Shown: positions 10,140-20,218, counted from the stretch's first letter. The stretch is DNA of 64,000 nt from an uncultured Paracoccaceae bacterium (GCA_947492475.1 CANLNM010000001.1:434001-498000), one strand, 5' to 3'. The notes: a model not told the origin generated them from the letters alone. Numbers and translations are program-made.

Positions 10140-10747
10140 TATGACAGCCCCTGCCCTGGTTTGATGTCTTTGAGTTCCATCGCATCCGCCGGATCACGAT
10201 AGATCTGTTCCAGAATATTTTGACGTTTCACGTCTTTGCGATGGCGCAGTGTCAGCACAATGGCGCCGATCATGGCGACCAGCAGGATCAGACCGGCCAG
10301 TTGGAACAGCGCGATATATTTGTCGTAGATCAGCATGCCCAATGCATGGGTGTTTTGATCATCCCCGGCAGGCGCTGCGATCCGCGATGTTGCGCCTTCG
10401 CCAAATTCCCAAGCGCCCATGGCGATCCCGAGTTGCATCAGGATGACGACCCCGATCAGCAGAGCCAGCGGCATGTATTTGGCCATTTCTGCCTTTAGCT
10501 CAGCGAAATCAATGTCCAGCATCATGACCACAAACAGGAACAGGACCGCGACCGCGCCCACATAGACGATGATCAACAACATGGCGACAAATTCGGCCCC
10601 CAGCAGAACGAAAAGCCCCGCCGCAGACAAGAAGGACAAAATCAACCACAGGACCGAATGGACCGGGTTGCGGCTGACAACTGTCATTAAACCGCCGGTG
10701 ATTGTGCTCACCGCAAAAACGTAGAACGCGATTGCTGCTGGTGTCAT
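10139..10747 (-). CDS. nuoJ: NADH-quinone oxidoreductase subunit J
   Basis: A 202-residue membrane subunit (ND6 homologue) with five hydrophobic segments. The NuoJ signature [20 protein letters not shown] in the third helix, with the flexible glycine next to the quinone site, is present. The C-terminal tail ([23 protein letters not shown]) is cytoplasmic and polar. The start overlaps the preceding CMD-like gene by ATGA, so the two are translationally coupled. Confidence 0.97.
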   Translation of the reverse strand: MTPAAIAFYVFAVSTITGGLMTVVSRNPVHSVLWLILSFLSAAGLFVLLGAEFVAMLLIIVYVGAVAVLFLFVVMMLDIDFAELKAEMAKYMPLALLIGVVILMQLGIAMGAWEFGEGATSRIAAPAGDDQNTHALGMLIYDKYIALFQLAGLILLVAMIGAIVLTLRHRKDVKRQNILEQIYRDPADAMELKDIKPGQGLS

Positions 10748-11151
10748 TTTCCCTCGTCCTCTTCGTCGGCCATGGCCGCTGTGGCGATTTCCATCGCTTT
10801 GGTCATTGCCGGAACGCCGCCAAACATCGCGGCTTGGGCGATGGTTTCGGCAATTTCCTGTTTCGTGGCACCTGCAACGCGCAGATTGCGCACCGTCAGG
10901 CGAATTTGGCTTTCGGCGGTTGCGCCGGCGATGGTCAGGCCCATCAATGTCAGCAACAGCCGGGTTTTTGCATCCAGACCTTCTGGGTTAAAGGTCTTGC
11001 CCATAAAGGTTTCCATGAACTCTTTGGGCATGGTTGGGAACAGGTCCTCAAACCCTTTGGGCGAAAAGGATTCCAGATCAGGGTTCAAGGATTTCGCAAA
11101 ATCCTGCCCTGCCTTCATCATGGCCTCAAATGGGTTGGTGGGATCGCTCAT
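10744..11151 (-). CDS. Carboxymuconolactone decarboxylase-like helical protein within nuo cluster
   Basis: A soluble 135-residue protein. Its C-terminal half ([19 protein letters not shown] through [19 protein letters not shown]) has the alpha-helical pattern of the CMD/AhpD fold. It contains no cysteine, so the CxxC redox motif of AhpD-type peroxidases is missing and the protein is unlikely to be a peroxidase. The first 60 residues are Phe/Met/Pro-rich with repeated helices ([29 protein letters not shown]) that do not resemble known CMD proteins. It overlaps both nuoI and nuoJ by ATGA, so it is made together with complex I. I infer a role in assembly or quinone-related chemistry, but nothing proves it. 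Confidence 0.75.
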   Translation of the reverse strand: MSDPTNPFEAMMKAGQDFAKSLNPDLESFSPKGFEDLFPTMPKEFMETFMGKTFNPEGLDAKTRLLLTLMGLTIAGATAESQIRLTVRNLRVAGATKQEIAETIAQAAMFGGVPAMTKAMEIATAAMADEEDEGK

Positions 11152-11642
11152 CGGTAAGGTGCATCCAGTTCCAGATTCCGCGCGATTTCGGCTTCCCAGC
11201 GGGCACCATTATCCAAGAGCTTCTCTTTGTTATAAAACAGCTCTTCGCGGGTTTCGGTTGAAAACTCAAAGTTAGGACCTTCGACAATGGCATCCACTGG
11301 GCAGGCTTCTTGGCAGAAACCGCAATAGATGCATTTGGTCATGTCGATGTCATAACGTGTGGTGCGGCGGCTGCCATCATCGCGCGGTTCGGCGTCGATG
11401 GTGATCGCTTGGGCCGGGCAAACGGCTTCGCACAATTTACAGGCGATGCAGCGCTCTTCTCCGTTTGGATAACGGCGCAGCGCATGTTCCCCACGAAAAC
11501 GGGGACTTAGCGGGCCTTTTTCATGTGGATAATTCAACGTCGCCTTGGGGGCGAAGAAGTATTTCATCCCCAGCTGGAATCCTTTGATGAAATCCGCCAG
11601 CAGGAAATATTTTGCGGCGCGGGTGTAATCGATCTGCGTCAT
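11148..11642 (-). CDS. nuoI: NADH-quinone oxidoreductase subunit I
   Basis: A 164-residue ferredoxin-like subunit carrying clusters N6a and N6b. The two 4Fe-4S motifs are complete: C65-C68-C71-C75 ([12 protein letters not shown]) and C104-C107-C110-C114 ([12 protein letters not shown]). The N-terminal helix ([17 protein letters not shown]) lies along the membrane. It passes electrons from NuoG to NuoB. It begins 3 bases after nuoH. Confidence 0.98.
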   Translation of the reverse strand: MTQIDYTRAAKYFLLADFIKGFQLGMKYFFAPKATLNYPHEKGPLSPRFRGEHALRRYPNGEERCIACKLCEAVCPAQAITIDAEPRDDGSRRTTRYDIDMTKCIYCGFCQEACPVDAIVEGPNFEFSTETREELFYNKEKLLDNGARWEAEIARNLELDAPYR

Positions 11643-11645
11643 AGA

Positions 11646-12683
11646 TCAGCCTCCAATCGCCCAGCGGGCCCAGAACCCACCGAGAACTTCGAATTTCGCA
11701 AGGAACGACACCAGAACAACCCATGCCAGCGACATTGGCAGGAACACTTTCCAACCCAAGCGCATCAATTGGTCATAACGGTACCGCGGGGTGATCGCTT
11801 TGATCATCGAGAAGATGAAGAAGCAGAACAACATTTTGCCGACCATCCACAGAACCCCATCTGGCAGGAATTCAACGGGGGACAACCAACCGCCCAAGAA
11901 CAGCAGCGTGACCAGTGCGCACATCAGCACGACGGCGGTCAATTCACCGATCATGAACAACAGGAACGGGGTGGATGAATATTCAACCTGATAGCCGGCG
12001 ACCAATTCTGATTCTGCTTCGGGCAGATCGAATGGGGGACGGTTGGTTTCAGCCAGCGCCGAGATAAAGAACAGGAACAACATCGGGAAATGCGGCAGCC
12101 AATACCAGCTGAACACCCCTGCCCCGTCTTGGGCCATGACGATGTCGGTAAAGTTCATCGAACCGGTGGAAATGATCACACCGATGATGATCAGGCCGAT
12201 CGACACTTCGTAGGAAATCATTTGCGCGGCGGACCGCAGCGACCCCAGGAATGGGTATTTTGAGTTGGACGCCCAACCGCCCATGATGACGCCGTAAACT
12301 TCGAGCGACGAAATCGCAAAGACATACAGAATGGCGACGTTCAGGTTGGAAATCACCCAGCCTTCGTTGAACGGAATAACCGCCCAAGCAATAAAGGCCA
12401 TGATCAAGGAAATCATCGGCGCAAGGAAGAAGACAAATTTGTCAGCCCCTGCCGGCACAACGATTTCTTTGACGATATATTTCAAGAAATCCGCAAAAGA
12501 TTGCAGCAGGCCATAAAACCCAACCACGTTGGGGCCCCGACGCATCTGCACAGCAGCCCAGACCTTGCGGTCCATATACATCAAAAACGCCAGCGAGACG
12601 AGGAGCGGCACCAGCAAAAGCAGGATTTGACCCAAAGTCAGCAGGACAATCCCCAGATTTGTGGTGGTGAAAAACTCGATCAT
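11646..12683 (-). CDS. nuoH: NADH-quinone oxidoreductase subunit H
   Basis: A 345-residue membrane subunit (ND1 homologue) that forms much of the quinone chamber at the junction of the two arms. Family landmarks are [18 protein letters not shown], the [20 protein letters not shown] loop and the late [20 protein letters not shown] segment. About eight hydrophobic helices are visible. A 44-base gap separates it from the preceding lipoprotein gene. Confidence 0.98.
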   Translation of the reverse strand: MIEFFTTTNLGIVLLTLGQILLLLVPLLVSLAFLMYMDRKVWAAVQMRRGPNVVGFYGLLQSFADFLKYIVKEIVVPAGADKFVFFLAPMISLIMAFIAWAVIPFNEGWVISNLNVAILYVFAISSLEVYGVIMGGWASNSKYPFLGSLRSAAQMISYEVSIGLIIIGVIISTGSMNFTDIVMAQDGAGVFSWYWLPHFPMLFLFFISALAETNRPPFDLPEAESELVAGYQVEYSSTPFLLFMIGELTAVVLMCALVTLLFLGGWLSPVEFLPDGVLWMVGKMLFCFFIFSMIKAITPRYRYDQLMRLGWKVFLPMSLAWVVLVSFLAKFEVLGGFWARWAIGG

Positions 12684-12727
12684 GTTGTTCCCCAGTATTC
12701 CTCAGTAGTCACTGGCCTCTCGGCCTC

Positions 12728-13120
12728 TTAAACCGTTGGTATTCCCGTCACTTCGCAATCAGCGACGGTCACTTCGGCGTCTATGGTGCGCAGCCCCCGC
12801 GGGAGAGCTGGCGAGATGGTGTAAACAGCATCCGCCCGCCAGATGCCAGCGCTTTCATCGACTTGTGTGCGGACATGCCGCGCAAAGCCGTAGCCCCGGA
12901 TCAGTGCATATTGCGCGGCGGCGCATTCTGCATATTTGATGACATCTTCGTTGCTGCGGGCACCGCCCATTTCAACTCGGAAATTCACCAGATCCCCATC
13001 TAACAGACGGGTCTCAACACCTTTATATTCGGGTGCAAAGGGCTCTTCTCCACCGGATTGTGGATCTGTGCAGGCCGCCAATGCGACTGCGCAGAATATA
13101 AAAGCCCCCTGCTTCATCAT
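12728..13120 (-). CDS. Small lipoprotein of unknown function within nuo cluster
   Basis: A 130-residue protein with a lipoprotein signal: [17 protein letters not shown], lipobox LAAC with the cysteine at residue 17, then an acidic linker. The mature part has one clear cysteine pair (YAECAAAQY and [10 protein letters not shown]) that could form a periplasmic disulfide. I do not recognise the family. Its start overlaps the nuoG stop by ATGA. A periplasmic lipoprotein co-translated with complex I suggests a role on the periplasmic face of the membrane arm or its assembly, which is inference only. Confidence 0.7.
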   Translation of the reverse strand: MMKQGAFIFCAVALAACTDPQSGGEEPFAPEYKGVETRLLDGDLVNFRVEMGGARSNEDVIKYAECAAAQYALIRGYGFARHVRTQVDESAGIWRADAVYTISPALPRGLRTIDAEVTVADCEVTGIPTV

Positions 13121-15129
13121 TCCGCCGCGATCGGCGCCTCGGCGCGGGCTTTGGCATTTGCCGACAATTCCGCCATCAACTGGCTGGCCCGTGCAATTGG
13201 ATTGGTCAGATAGAAATCTTTGACGCTGGTTTGGAACTTGCCTTGTTTCAGCTCTTTGGTGGGCAATGCATCCCAGCCATTGTCGGCCACTTCGTCGATC
13301 CGTTCCAGATGCGGCAATTCCGCAACCATCGCGCTGCGCAATTGCGCCAGCGAATCAAATGGCAACGCCTGCCCCAGTTCCGCAGAAAGCGCGCGAAGAA
13401 TCGCCCAGTTTTCTTTGGCTTGGCCCGGTGCAAACCCCGCGCGCTGCGCCAATTGAGGCCGCCCTTCGGTGTTTACAAACAGGCCGGGTTCTTCGGTATA
13501 GGCGGCTGCGGGCAGAATCACATCGGCGCGGTGCGCACCGCGATCCCCGTGGCTGCCTTGGTAGACAACAAACGGCCCCGCCGCGATGTCCAGCTCATCC
13601 GCGCCCAGATTATAGACAACGTCTGCACCTTCCAGTGCAACATCCAGCCCGCCTTCGGTGGCGGCCCCCAGATCCATCGCGCCAACCCGTGATGCTGCGT
13701 TGTGCAGAACCAGCATTTTGCCGCCCAGTTTTTCTGTCAGCGCCATGGCCTGCCCCAGAACGGCAATTCCGTCGCCTTCTGAAACCGCGCCCTGCCCAAC
13801 AATCACAACCGCATTTTCAGTCGCGGCCGCATTGGCAACCAGGTCGTTCAATGGTTTCCGACCCGGTCCAACATAGGTGTAGTCATAGGTCAGGTCGGTG
13901 TCTTTGGGCCCGATGAAATGCACCTCAGCGCCATTCAACCAAGCACGACGAATGCGCGCGTTCAAAACCGGCGATTCTGTGCGTGGATCGGTGCCAACCA
14001 GATAGACAACCTTGGCGTCGTCGATATCTTCGATTGCGGCGTTGCCCACATAGGCAGACCGGTTGCCGATTGGCAGAACCGCACCGTCAGTGCGGCATTC
14101 AATGGTGCCCTCAACAGATTTGACCAATTCGCGCAGGGCATAAATCGCCTCAGTCGGGGCCAGATCGCCAATCAAGGCGGCAGTTTTCTTGCCCTTCATG
14201 GCGTCGGCAACTTTGCTCAACGCTTCGGGCCAGGTGGCCGGGCGCAATTTACCGCCCTCACGCACATAAGGTGTGTCCAGACGTTGACGACGCAGACCAT
14301 CCCAAACAAAGCGGGATTTATCTGAAATCCATTCTTCGTTCACACCGTCATGGTTGCGCGGTACAAACCGCATCACTTCGCGTCCCTTTGTATCCACACG
14401 GATATTGGACCCAAGCGCATCCATCACGTCGATTGATTCGGTTTTGGTCAATTCCCATGGACGGGCGGTAAAGGAATAAGGTTTCGATGTCAGCGCCCCA
14501 ACCGGGCAAAGGTCAATGATATTGCCCTGCAGGTTCGAATCGAGCGTTTGGTTCAGATAAGAGGTGATTTCAGCATCTTCGCCGCGGCCCGTTTGGCCCA
14601 TTTGGGTGATTCCGGCGACTTCGGTGGTGAACCGCACGCAACGGGTACAGGAAATGCAGCGGGTCATCGCGGTGCCAACCAGCGGCCCCAGATCCAATTC
14701 ATCAGCGGCACGTTTGGGTTCCGTAAAACGGGACCCGGACACGCCATAGGCCATGGCCTGATCCTGCAAATCGCATTCGCCACCTTGATCGCAGATCGGG
14801 CAATCCAGCGGGTGGTTGATCAACAGGAATTCCATCACGCCTTCGCGGGCCTTTTTCACCATGGGTGAATTGGTCTTGACCACGGGGGGCTGACCTTCTG
14901 GTCCGGGGCGCAGATCGCGCACTTGCATCGCGCAGCTTGCGGCTGGTTTTGGTGGGCCGCCCACAACTTCGACCAGACACATGCGGCAATTGCCAGCGAT
15001 GGACAGACGTTCGTGGTAACAGAAACGCGGGATTTCAACGCCGGCTTCTTCGCAGGCTTGTATCAGGGTCATCGCCCCCGGTACTTCAACCTCTTTTTCG
15101 TCGATAATGATTTTCCGCAAATCGGACAT
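13117..15129 (-). CDS. nuoG: NADH-quinone oxidoreductase subunit G
   Basis: A 670-residue iron-sulfur subunit of the peripheral arm. The N-terminus is a 2Fe-2S ferredoxin domain ([15 protein letters not shown], and a later cysteine in PAASCAMQV). Then come the His-ligated motif [14 protein letters not shown] and a [10 protein letters not shown] cluster. The rest is a molybdopterin-oxidoreductase-like fold without molybdenum function. The length fits alphaproteobacterial/mitochondrial-type NuoG and is shorter than the about 900-residue E. coli form. It lies 204 bases after the DUF5333 gene, with a hairpin between them. Confidence 0.97.
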   Translation of the reverse strand: MSDLRKIIIDEKEVEVPGAMTLIQACEEAGVEIPRFCYHERLSIAGNCRMCLVEVVGGPPKPAASCAMQVRDLRPGPEGQPPVVKTNSPMVKKAREGVMEFLLINHPLDCPICDQGGECDLQDQAMAYGVSGSRFTEPKRAADELDLGPLVGTAMTRCISCTRCVRFTTEVAGITQMGQTGRGEDAEITSYLNQTLDSNLQGNIIDLCPVGALTSKPYSFTARPWELTKTESIDVMDALGSNIRVDTKGREVMRFVPRNHDGVNEEWISDKSRFVWDGLRRQRLDTPYVREGGKLRPATWPEALSKVADAMKGKKTAALIGDLAPTEAIYALRELVKSVEGTIECRTDGAVLPIGNRSAYVGNAAIEDIDDAKVVYLVGTDPRTESPVLNARIRRAWLNGAEVHFIGPKDTDLTYDYTYVGPGRKPLNDLVANAAATENAVVIVGQGAVSEGDGIAVLGQAMALTEKLGGKMLVLHNAASRVGAMDLGAATEGGLDVALEGADVVYNLGADELDIAAGPFVVYQGSHGDRGAHRADVILPAAAYTEEPGLFVNTEGRPQLAQRAGFAPGQAKENWAILRALSAELGQALPFDSLAQLRSAMVAELPHLERIDEVADNGWDALPTKELKQGKFQTSVKDFYLTNPIARASQLMAELSANAKARAEAPIAAE

Positions 15130-15267
15130 GCCCGAGCCCTTTGTTCCCGTGTCTCTTACACGTCGGGACCGAGCGTAGCTGTGGCTCCGACCGTGGCTGA
15201 TGCGGTTCTAACGCGGGAATTTACGAGACGCCAGTGTGAACCAGCGATTTCAAGGGCAGTTATGTGG

Positions 15268-15306
15268 AAAAATCGACGCGGGGCGGCATTTCTGCACACC
15301 CCGCGT
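15268..15306 (-). terminator. Terminator-like hairpin between DUF5333 gene and nuoG
   Basis: On the minus strand an 8-bp stem ACGCGGGG/CCCCGCGT (15299-15306 with 15276-15283) has a 15-base loop and is followed after CG and A by five T residues. The gap after the stem makes it weaker than a textbook terminator. It lies downstream in the untranslated leader of nuoG, so attenuation is possible. Confidence 0.4.
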
Positions 15307-15333
15307 TAAGGTTCTGTTCACAAACGGGACATT

Positions 15334-15729
15334 TTAACGCAGCAAACGCCCAATTTCGGTCCGCGCATCAATCTGCGCCTGACCAACCGCGCAATAGCTG
15401 GCCCCGTTTCCGGGCACCGCCCCCAGCGCGACCAAACGATCCCGCGCGATCGCCTCCAGGCGATCTTTTTCGGCGTCATCATCTGTATAAGCCTCAATTT
15501 CAGCATCGGAATAGCCGCGGTCACGCGCGTCTTTTTCGATGTTCTGCAAAAAGCTATAACCACGCACCAGCCGCATCGAAATGTCATCACATTTTTCATC
15601 AATCTCAACGACCATTCCGGCGGTGATCAATGCTTCGCGCACGGATTCCACTTCGGCCAATGGCGGGTTGGCCAAGGCTGGACTGGCAACAATAAAACTG
15701 GCCGCGATGGCCGACATAAAAATACGCAT
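15334..15729 (-). CDS. DUF5333-type periplasmic protein
   Basis: A 131-residue protein with a signal peptide (MRIFMSAIAASFIVASPALA). The mature part has two cysteines (DEKCDDISMR and ASYCAVG) and the pattern SFLQNIEKDARDRGYSDAEIEAY, which I recognise as DUF5333. This family is restricted largely to Rhodobacterales, and from memory it is often found in nuo clusters. The frame is open to 15819, but the ATG at 15729 has GGAG seven bases upstream and starts the signal peptide. It is flanked by terminator-like hairpins on both sides, so it may have its own promoter. Function unknown. Confidence 0.75.
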   Translation of the reverse strand: MRIFMSAIAASFIVASPALANPPLAEVESVREALITAGMVVEIDEKCDDISMRLVRGYSFLQNIEKDARDRGYSDAEIEAYTDDDAEKDRLEAIARDRLVALGAVPGNGASYCAVGQAQIDARTEIGRLLR

Positions 15730-15860
15730 AAAAGCTCCGTTTGGATGCATAAGGTCTGGGGTATAATTTGGCTTTTGGACGCTGTTATTCAATATCAGAC
15801 CAATGAAAAGCTCTGACATGGCAAGGACCTGCCGATTATGGCAAACAATTTGTGCCTCAT

Positions 15861-15887
15861 AAAAAACGGCCCCTCAAAGAGGAGCCG
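15861..15887 (-). terminator. Rho-independent terminator inside the nuo cluster
   Basis: On the minus strand a 9-bp stem, CGGCTCCTC (15879-15887) with GAGGGGCCG (15867-15875; one G-U pair), has a TTT loop and is followed at once by TTTTTT. It starts 27 bases after the stop of the lipoprotein gene at 15914. It would end transcription from nuoA-F before nuoG-N. Confidence 0.75.
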
Positions 15888-15913
15888 CAAAGCATTTCGA
15901 AACCGTATTTGGG

Positions 15914-16327
15914 TCAAAGAGGGGTGAAAACCAACTTGCCCCAGAATTCGTATTGGTTGTGACCAATCGAACGTATTCCGCCAAATGTGTTTTCCCCGGC
16001 CTGAACCGAATACACTTTGCCGCTGGCATATCGCGACCCACGAGTGAACAATTCACGGTGGCCGGTGCTGGAAAATTGCTGGCCGGATTGATTGGTGCAC
16101 ACAATCGTCGATGTCAGGATCTGACCCGCCGCGTTAAATCCGGTGCCCATCATATTCTGGTTTTGCTCAATCCGCAGACCTTCGCCTTGCAACGTGCATT
16201 CCGCAGATCGTGGGAACGCAAACAAAAACCGCGCCTCGCCCGGCCCATCCAGAACCTCTGGCCCCGACATACAGCCCGAAAGCGCAGCAACCCCAGCAAA
16301 AAAAAGTGCTTTGACAGCAATGTTCAT
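15914..16327 (-). CDS. Lipoprotein of unknown function after nuoF
   Basis: A predicted lipoprotein of 137 residues. From the ATG at 16327 the signal is MNIAVKALFFAGVAALSGC with lipobox LSGC. The open frame extends to 16393 inside nuoF, but the internal ATG fits the signal peptide. The mature part has a Cys pair (AECTLQGEG, IVCTNQSG) and an aromatic end (YEFWGKLVFTPL), suggesting a small beta-rich periplasmic domain. I do not recognise the family. It overlaps no gene, lies 19 bases after nuoF, and is followed by a good terminator, so it is probably the last gene of a nuoA-F transcript. Confidence 0.7.
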   Translation of the reverse strand: MNIAVKALFFAGVAALSGCMSGPEVLDGPGEARFLFAFPRSAECTLQGEGLRIEQNQNMMGTGFNAAGQILTSTIVCTNQSGQQFSSTGHRELFTRGSRYASGKVYSVQAGENTFGGIRSIGHNQYEFWGKLVFTPL

Positions 16328-16346
16328 ACCCAAACCCAAACGCGTT

Positions 16347-17624
16347 TTATTCAGCGGCGATCGCGCGCCCTTTGATGCGATCTTCGATTTCATCGCGGAA
16401 ATTTTTGATCAGGCCCTGAATTGGCCAAGCCGCCGCATCCCCCAGCGCACAGATTGTGTGGCCTTCGACCTGTTTGGTCACATCAAACAACATGTCGATT
16501 TCTTCGACGCTGGCATTGCCCTGCACCAAACGATCCATCACGCGCATCATCCAACCTGTGCCTTCGCGGCATGGGGTACATTGGCCACAGCTTTCGTGTT
16601 TGTAGAATTTGCTCAGACGCCAGATCGCTTTGATCATGTCGGTGGAATTGTCCATCACGATCACAGCAGCGGTGCCCAGCGACGATCCTTTTTCCTTCAG
16701 CGCGTCAAAATCCATGATCGCGTCGCGCATGTTTTCGCCACGCACACATGGTACGGAGGAACCACCGGGAATCACAGCTTTCAGGTTGTCCCAACCGCCG
16801 CGAATACCGCCGCAATGTTTGTCGATCAGCTCTTCGAACGAAATCGACATGGATTCCTCAACCACACAGGGGTTGTTCACATGGCCCGAAATCGCAAACA
16901 ATTTTGTGCCTGCATTGTTCGGGCGGCCAAATCCGGCAAACCATTCCGGCCCGCGGCGCAGAATGGTCGGCACCACAGCGATTGATTCGACGTTGTTCAC
17001 CGTGGTCGGACAACCATAAAGCCCCGCCCCGGCTGGGAATGGCGGCTTCATCCGCGGCATGCCCTTTTTGCCTTCCAGGCTTTCGATCAATGCGGTTTCT
17101 TCACCACAGATATAGGCCCCGGCCCCGTGATGCAGATATAGGTCAAAATCCCAGCCTGATTTGGCGGCGTTTTTACCCAACATGCCTGCGTCATAGGCTT
17201 CGTCGATGGCAGCCTGCAAAGCTTCGCGTTCGCGGATATATTCGCCACGAATGTAGATATAACAGGCATTTGCATTCATCGCGAAAGAGGCAATCAGACA
17301 GCCTTCGATCAATGTATGCGGATCATGGCGCATAATTTCGCGGTCTTTACAGGTGCCCGGTTCGGATTCATCGGCATTCACCACCAAATAGGCGGGACGC
17401 CCGTCTGATTCCTTGGGCATAAACGACCATTTCAGACCGGTCGGAAACCCAGCGCCACCCCGGCCCCGCAGGCCAGATGCCTTCATCGTGTCAATAATCC
17501 AATCCCGGCCTTTTTGGATGATCGCGGCCGTCCCATCCCAGTGGCCCCGTGCCTGTGCGCCTTTCAGCGAACGATCATGCATCCCGTAAAGGTTCGTAAA
17601 AATCCGGTCTTGGTCCTTGAGCAT
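16347..17624 (-). CDS. nuoF: NADH-quinone oxidoreductase subunit F
   Basis: A 425-residue flavoprotein that oxidises NADH. It has the NADH/FMN glycine-rich motif [13 protein letters not shown], the FMN segment [11 protein letters not shown], and the 4Fe-4S (N3) motif [12 protein letters not shown] plus a later cysteine in GHTICALGD. The open frame runs to 17747. The ATG at 17624 has GAGAGGAAA upstream and begins [14 protein letters not shown], the usual NuoF start. It pairs with NuoE to form the electron input module. Confidence 0.98.
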   Translation of the reverse strand: MLKDQDRIFTNLYGMHDRSLKGAQARGHWDGTAAIIQKGRDWIIDTMKASGLRGRGGAGFPTGLKWSFMPKESDGRPAYLVVNADESEPGTCKDREIMRHDPHTLIEGCLIASFAMNANACYIYIRGEYIREREALQAAIDEAYDAGMLGKNAAKSGWDFDLYLHHGAGAYICGEETALIESLEGKKGMPRMKPPFPAGAGLYGCPTTVNNVESIAVVPTILRRGPEWFAGFGRPNNAGTKLFAISGHVNNPCVVEESMSISFEELIDKHCGGIRGGWDNLKAVIPGGSSVPCVRGENMRDAIMDFDALKEKGSSLGTAAVIVMDNSTDMIKAIWRLSKFYKHESCGQCTPCREGTGWMMRVMDRLVQGNASVEEIDMLFDVTKQVEGHTICALGDAAAWPIQGLIKNFRDEIEDRIKGRAIAAE

Positions 17625-17692
17625 CGTGGCTTTCCTCTCGCGAGTGTCGTTTGGCGCGAATATCTTGGCTCTTTTTGGGGCCCCGTTGGGGT

Positions 17693-17953
17693 TTACCCGT
17701 CTTGTTTGGCCTTTTGCCAGAGTTTCACAGCGACGACCAGAGCCCAAATGAACGCAGCCATCGACATGAGGTAAAACAGAAACTCGTAACGCGCGGGTAA
17801 ACCCGTCATCGAAATGATCATTGGCGCCAAAATCGTGAGCAGCCCCGCCGCCACAATCACCATCGCGATGTTGCGTCCGGCGCGGGCGCGAATAGGGTCA
17901 AACCCATTGTTATCATTAGGGTTTGACCGGTTGTTAGCAGGCTCTTGTGACAT
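17693..17953 (-). CDS. DUF5337-type small membrane protein
   Basis: An 86-residue protein: a polar Asn-rich N-terminus, then two transmembrane helices ([19 protein letters not shown] and [18 protein letters not shown]) and a basic end. It resembles DUF5337, a small Rhodobacterales family that I remember from nuo clusters. Its start shares one base with the stop of the preceding gene (TAATG), and nuoF follows 68 bases later. It may be a complex I accessory or assembly factor, but this is inferred from position only. Confidence 0.75.
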   Translation of the reverse strand: MSQEPANNRSNPNDNNGFDPIRARAGRNIAMVIVAAGLLTILAPMIISMTGLPARYEFLFYLMSMAAFIWALVVAVKLWQKAKQDG

Positions 17954-18858
17954 TAATAAACGTCGCCTTTTTTCACCCGAGCGGAAAATTCAGTGGTGCC
18001 GCCAGCCGCCAGAGTTTTTGCCTGATCGACCCAATTGTCGCGGGTCACACGACCGCGCGCACCTTTGACATTTTCATCGATCCACGCCGCTTCTTCTGGG
18101 CCCCAGGCGGCAATCTGATCAAAATGGAAATATCCCAGCGAATGCAGCATCTTTTCCAGAACCGGCCCGACGCCTTTGATCTGTTTCAGATTATCAGGCC
18201 CGCCGTCGCGCGCCGCATCCAGACCGGCAGGTGCCGCAGCATCCGATTGCGCAACAGACGTGGGCGCAGGTGCCTTTGGTTTTGCGGTTTTTGTCTTAGC
18301 TGTACCGTCTGATTTGGACTGTTTTGCAGGCGCTTTTTTGGCGGGATTTTTCTTGGCGCTGGCTTTGCTCTCAGCTTCGTTGCTCTCAGTTGCTTTGCTT
18401 TCTGTGGTCGTTTGGGCAGACGCAGCGGCGCTTGTGCTTTTGGGCGCATCTTCCGCCTCAGCTGTGTCAGCGCTGGCCGCTTCATCCGCTGCATTGTCCA
18501 GTGCAACCGCCGTATCAGACGCAGTTGTCGCCGCAGCAGTCGTCGATTGCGAAGCATCAGCCGCCGTGGCTGTTTCAATAGGCGCAGCTTGATTCGCAGA
18601 TGCGGCGGATGCCGGCGTCGGGGATACATAGGATGGCGTCGCAGCAGACGCCGTCGAACGCGGGGCAACATTGGTCTGGCAGAACAACCAATTGAGCAGC
18701 ACGCCCAGCCCGATCACCACCAAAGCCCCCAGAAACAGCGCCGTAAAGAACCCGCGATGCCCAGTTGTCAGGGCCAGCAAAAACGCCAGCACCCCCAACA
18801 AACCCGCAATGATCCAACAGCTGCGGGTGCAGCTGGCTGAGCTATTAAAATCAATCAT
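17953..18858 (-). CDS. Membrane-anchored protein with NuoE-like helix-hairpin-helix tail
   Basis: A 301-residue three-part protein. Residues 1-65 hold two hydrophobic helices (CWIIAGLLGVLAFLLAL and FLGALVVIGLGVLLNWLFC). Residues 70-210 are a low-complexity Ala/Thr/Ser/Lys linker. The last 80 residues form a compact domain beginning NLKQIKGVGPVLEKMLHSLG and containing [18 protein letters not shown] and RVTRDNWVDQA. That tail is a helix-hairpin-helix-like motif (GVGP) and is strikingly similar to the tail of NuoE encoded upstream. I infer duplication of one domain. It might bind NuoE's partner or a nucleic acid; the function is unknown. Confidence 0.75.
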   Translation of the reverse strand: MIDFNSSASCTRSCWIIAGLLGVLAFLLALTTGHRGFFTALFLGALVVIGLGVLLNWLFCQTNVAPRSTASAATPSYVSPTPASAASANQAAPIETATAADASQSTTAAATTASDTAVALDNAADEAASADTAEAEDAPKSTSAAASAQTTTESKATESNEAESKASAKKNPAKKAPAKQSKSDGTAKTKTAKPKAPAPTSVAQSDAAAPAGLDAARDGGPDNLKQIKGVGPVLEKMLHSLGYFHFDQIAAWGPEEAAWIDENVKGARGRVTRDNWVDQAKTLAAGGTTEFSARVKKGDVY

Positions 18859-19004
18859 AAATCATCCCCATTTTTCACATCCCGCTTTTGGCAGATTTGC
18901 GGGGTTAACCAACATTAGAACCGGTTTTGCCCAACACAAAGGGGAAATCTATGCCAATGGGATCGTTTTCGCGGTGTTTTTGCCGATTTTTGGCCCGAAA
19001 TGAC

Positions 19005-19031
19005 AAAAGGCGCAGCCAGTGCCGCGCCTTT
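19005..19031 (-). terminator. Weak terminator-like hairpin after nuoE
   Basis: On the minus strand AAAGGCGC (19024-19031) pairs with GCGCCTTTT (19005-19013), followed only by GTCA after TTTT. It lies 24 bases after the nuoE stop. The short T run makes it more likely a partial attenuator or mRNA stabiliser than a full stop. Confidence 0.4.
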
Positions 19032-19054
19032 CGAACTGATTTTTGAGGATTGGC

Positions 19055-20218
19055 TTAGTCTTTCTTTGCCAATTCAGCGGCTTGCGCCATCCAATTGTCG
19101 CGCTCAATGCGGCCTTTGAACTTCAACCGGTTATCGACCCAAGCAATTTCTGCCGGGCCCCAGGCCGCGATCTGATCAAAGTGGTAGAACCCTAATTCGT
19201 TCAAAACACCTTCTAGCTTCGGACCAACACCTGAAATCAGTTTCAGATCATCCGCCCCGCCATCACGGGCTGCCGCTAGGGTTTCTGGCTGGGTTTCAGC
19301 CACATCCGCAGCGGCTGGTTTGGCATCCGCTTTTGGCTTTGCGGCGGCCTTTGGTTTGGCCTCAGCCTTTGGCTTTGGTGCCGCCTTTGGGGTGGCAGGC
19401 TTTGCCGTTTTCTTTGCTGCGCGATCTTCGTCCGCTTTGTTGGCGGGTTTGCGATCCGCGGCCGTTTCCGCAGGTGGCACGGATTCATTTGCGGCCTTCG
19501 CCCCATCGCGCCCCTTCAACCAAGGCGTCAGCAGTGGCACTTCGGTGCCATCAATCCGTTTGATCGTATCCCCAATGTCGGTCGCCAGTTGAACAGATGC
19601 ATTATACTGGGTTTTGCCGCTGTCATATTCGGTCAGACTGGACAATCCGGACAATGGTTCAGCCGCATAACGACCGTTCTGCGGGCCCGGCACAGGCACC
19701 TGACCAGCGGCCATTTGATCAATCAACTCACCCATTTTGGCGGCCGTTAGATCTTCGTAATAGTCTTTGCCGATCTGAGCCATGGGTGCGTTGGCGCAGG
19801 ATCCAAGGCATTCAACCTCTTCCCAGCTGAATTTGCCATCTGCGGACAATTGATGTGCATTTGGCGCGATTTTGTCTTTGCAAACCGCAACCAGATCTTC
19901 GGCGCCGCAAATCATGCAGGATGTGGTGCCACAAACCTGAATATGTGCAACAGAACCAACCGGTTGCAGCTGAAACATAAAGTAGAATGACGCCACTTCG
20001 AGGACCCGAATATAGGCCATGTCCAGCATGTCACCCACATATTCAATCGCCGGTTTGGTCAACCAGCCGGTTTGTTCCTGTGCGCGCCACAATAGTGGGA
20101 TCACAGCCGAAGCCTGGCGTCCCTCTGGATACTTGGAAATTTGCCCTTCGGCCCAAGCAAAGTTCGCGTCTGTGAAAGCAAAGCTTTCGGGTTGGTCATG
20201 GTGTAGTCGGCGCAACAT
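19055..20218 (-). CDS. nuoE: NADH-quinone oxidoreductase subunit E with C-terminal extension
   Basis: A 387-residue protein. The first 200 residues are a standard NuoE thioredoxin-like domain with the 2Fe-2S (N1a) ligands C96, C101, C137 and C141 ([11 protein letters not shown] and [10 protein letters not shown]). E. coli NuoE is about 166 residues, so more than 180 are extra. The extension has a Lys/Ala/Pro-rich linker ([17 protein letters not shown] region, about 265-305) and a terminal domain with [20 protein letters not shown] and [11 protein letters not shown]. That domain matches the tail of the adjacent 17953-18858 product. Its role could be docking, but this is unproven. Confidence 0.96.
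   Translation of the reverse strand: MLRRLHHDQPESFAFTDANFAWAEGQISKYPEGRQASAVIPLLWRAQEQTGWLTKPAIEYVGDMLDMAYIRVLEVASFYFMFQLQPVGSVAHIQVCGTTSCMICGAEDLVAVCKDKIAPNAHQLSADGKFSWEEVECLGSCANAPMAQIGKDYYEDLTAAKMGELIDQMAAGQVPVPGPQNGRYAAEPLSGLSSLTEYDSGKTQYNASVQLATDIGDTIKRIDGTEVPLLTPWLKGRDGAKAANESVPPAETAADRKPANKADEDRAAKKTAKPATPKAAPKPKAEAKPKAAAKPKADAKPAAADVAETQPETLAAARDGGADDLKLISGVGPKLEGVLNELGFYHFDQIAAWGPAEIAWVDNRLKFKGRIERDNWMAQAAELAKKD

Noticed and set aside
16143-16985. 280-codon plus-strand frame opposite nuoF and a lipoprotein gene
   Set aside because: It crosses the border of two real genes and shows only composition-driven residues.
17747-17747. Upstream starts for nuoF and similarly extended frames (nuoM to 7739, argE to 45450, pntA to 58604)
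   Set aside because: The extensions are not conserved-looking, lie in intergenic DNA or in the gene before, and better ribosome sites precede the internal starts.
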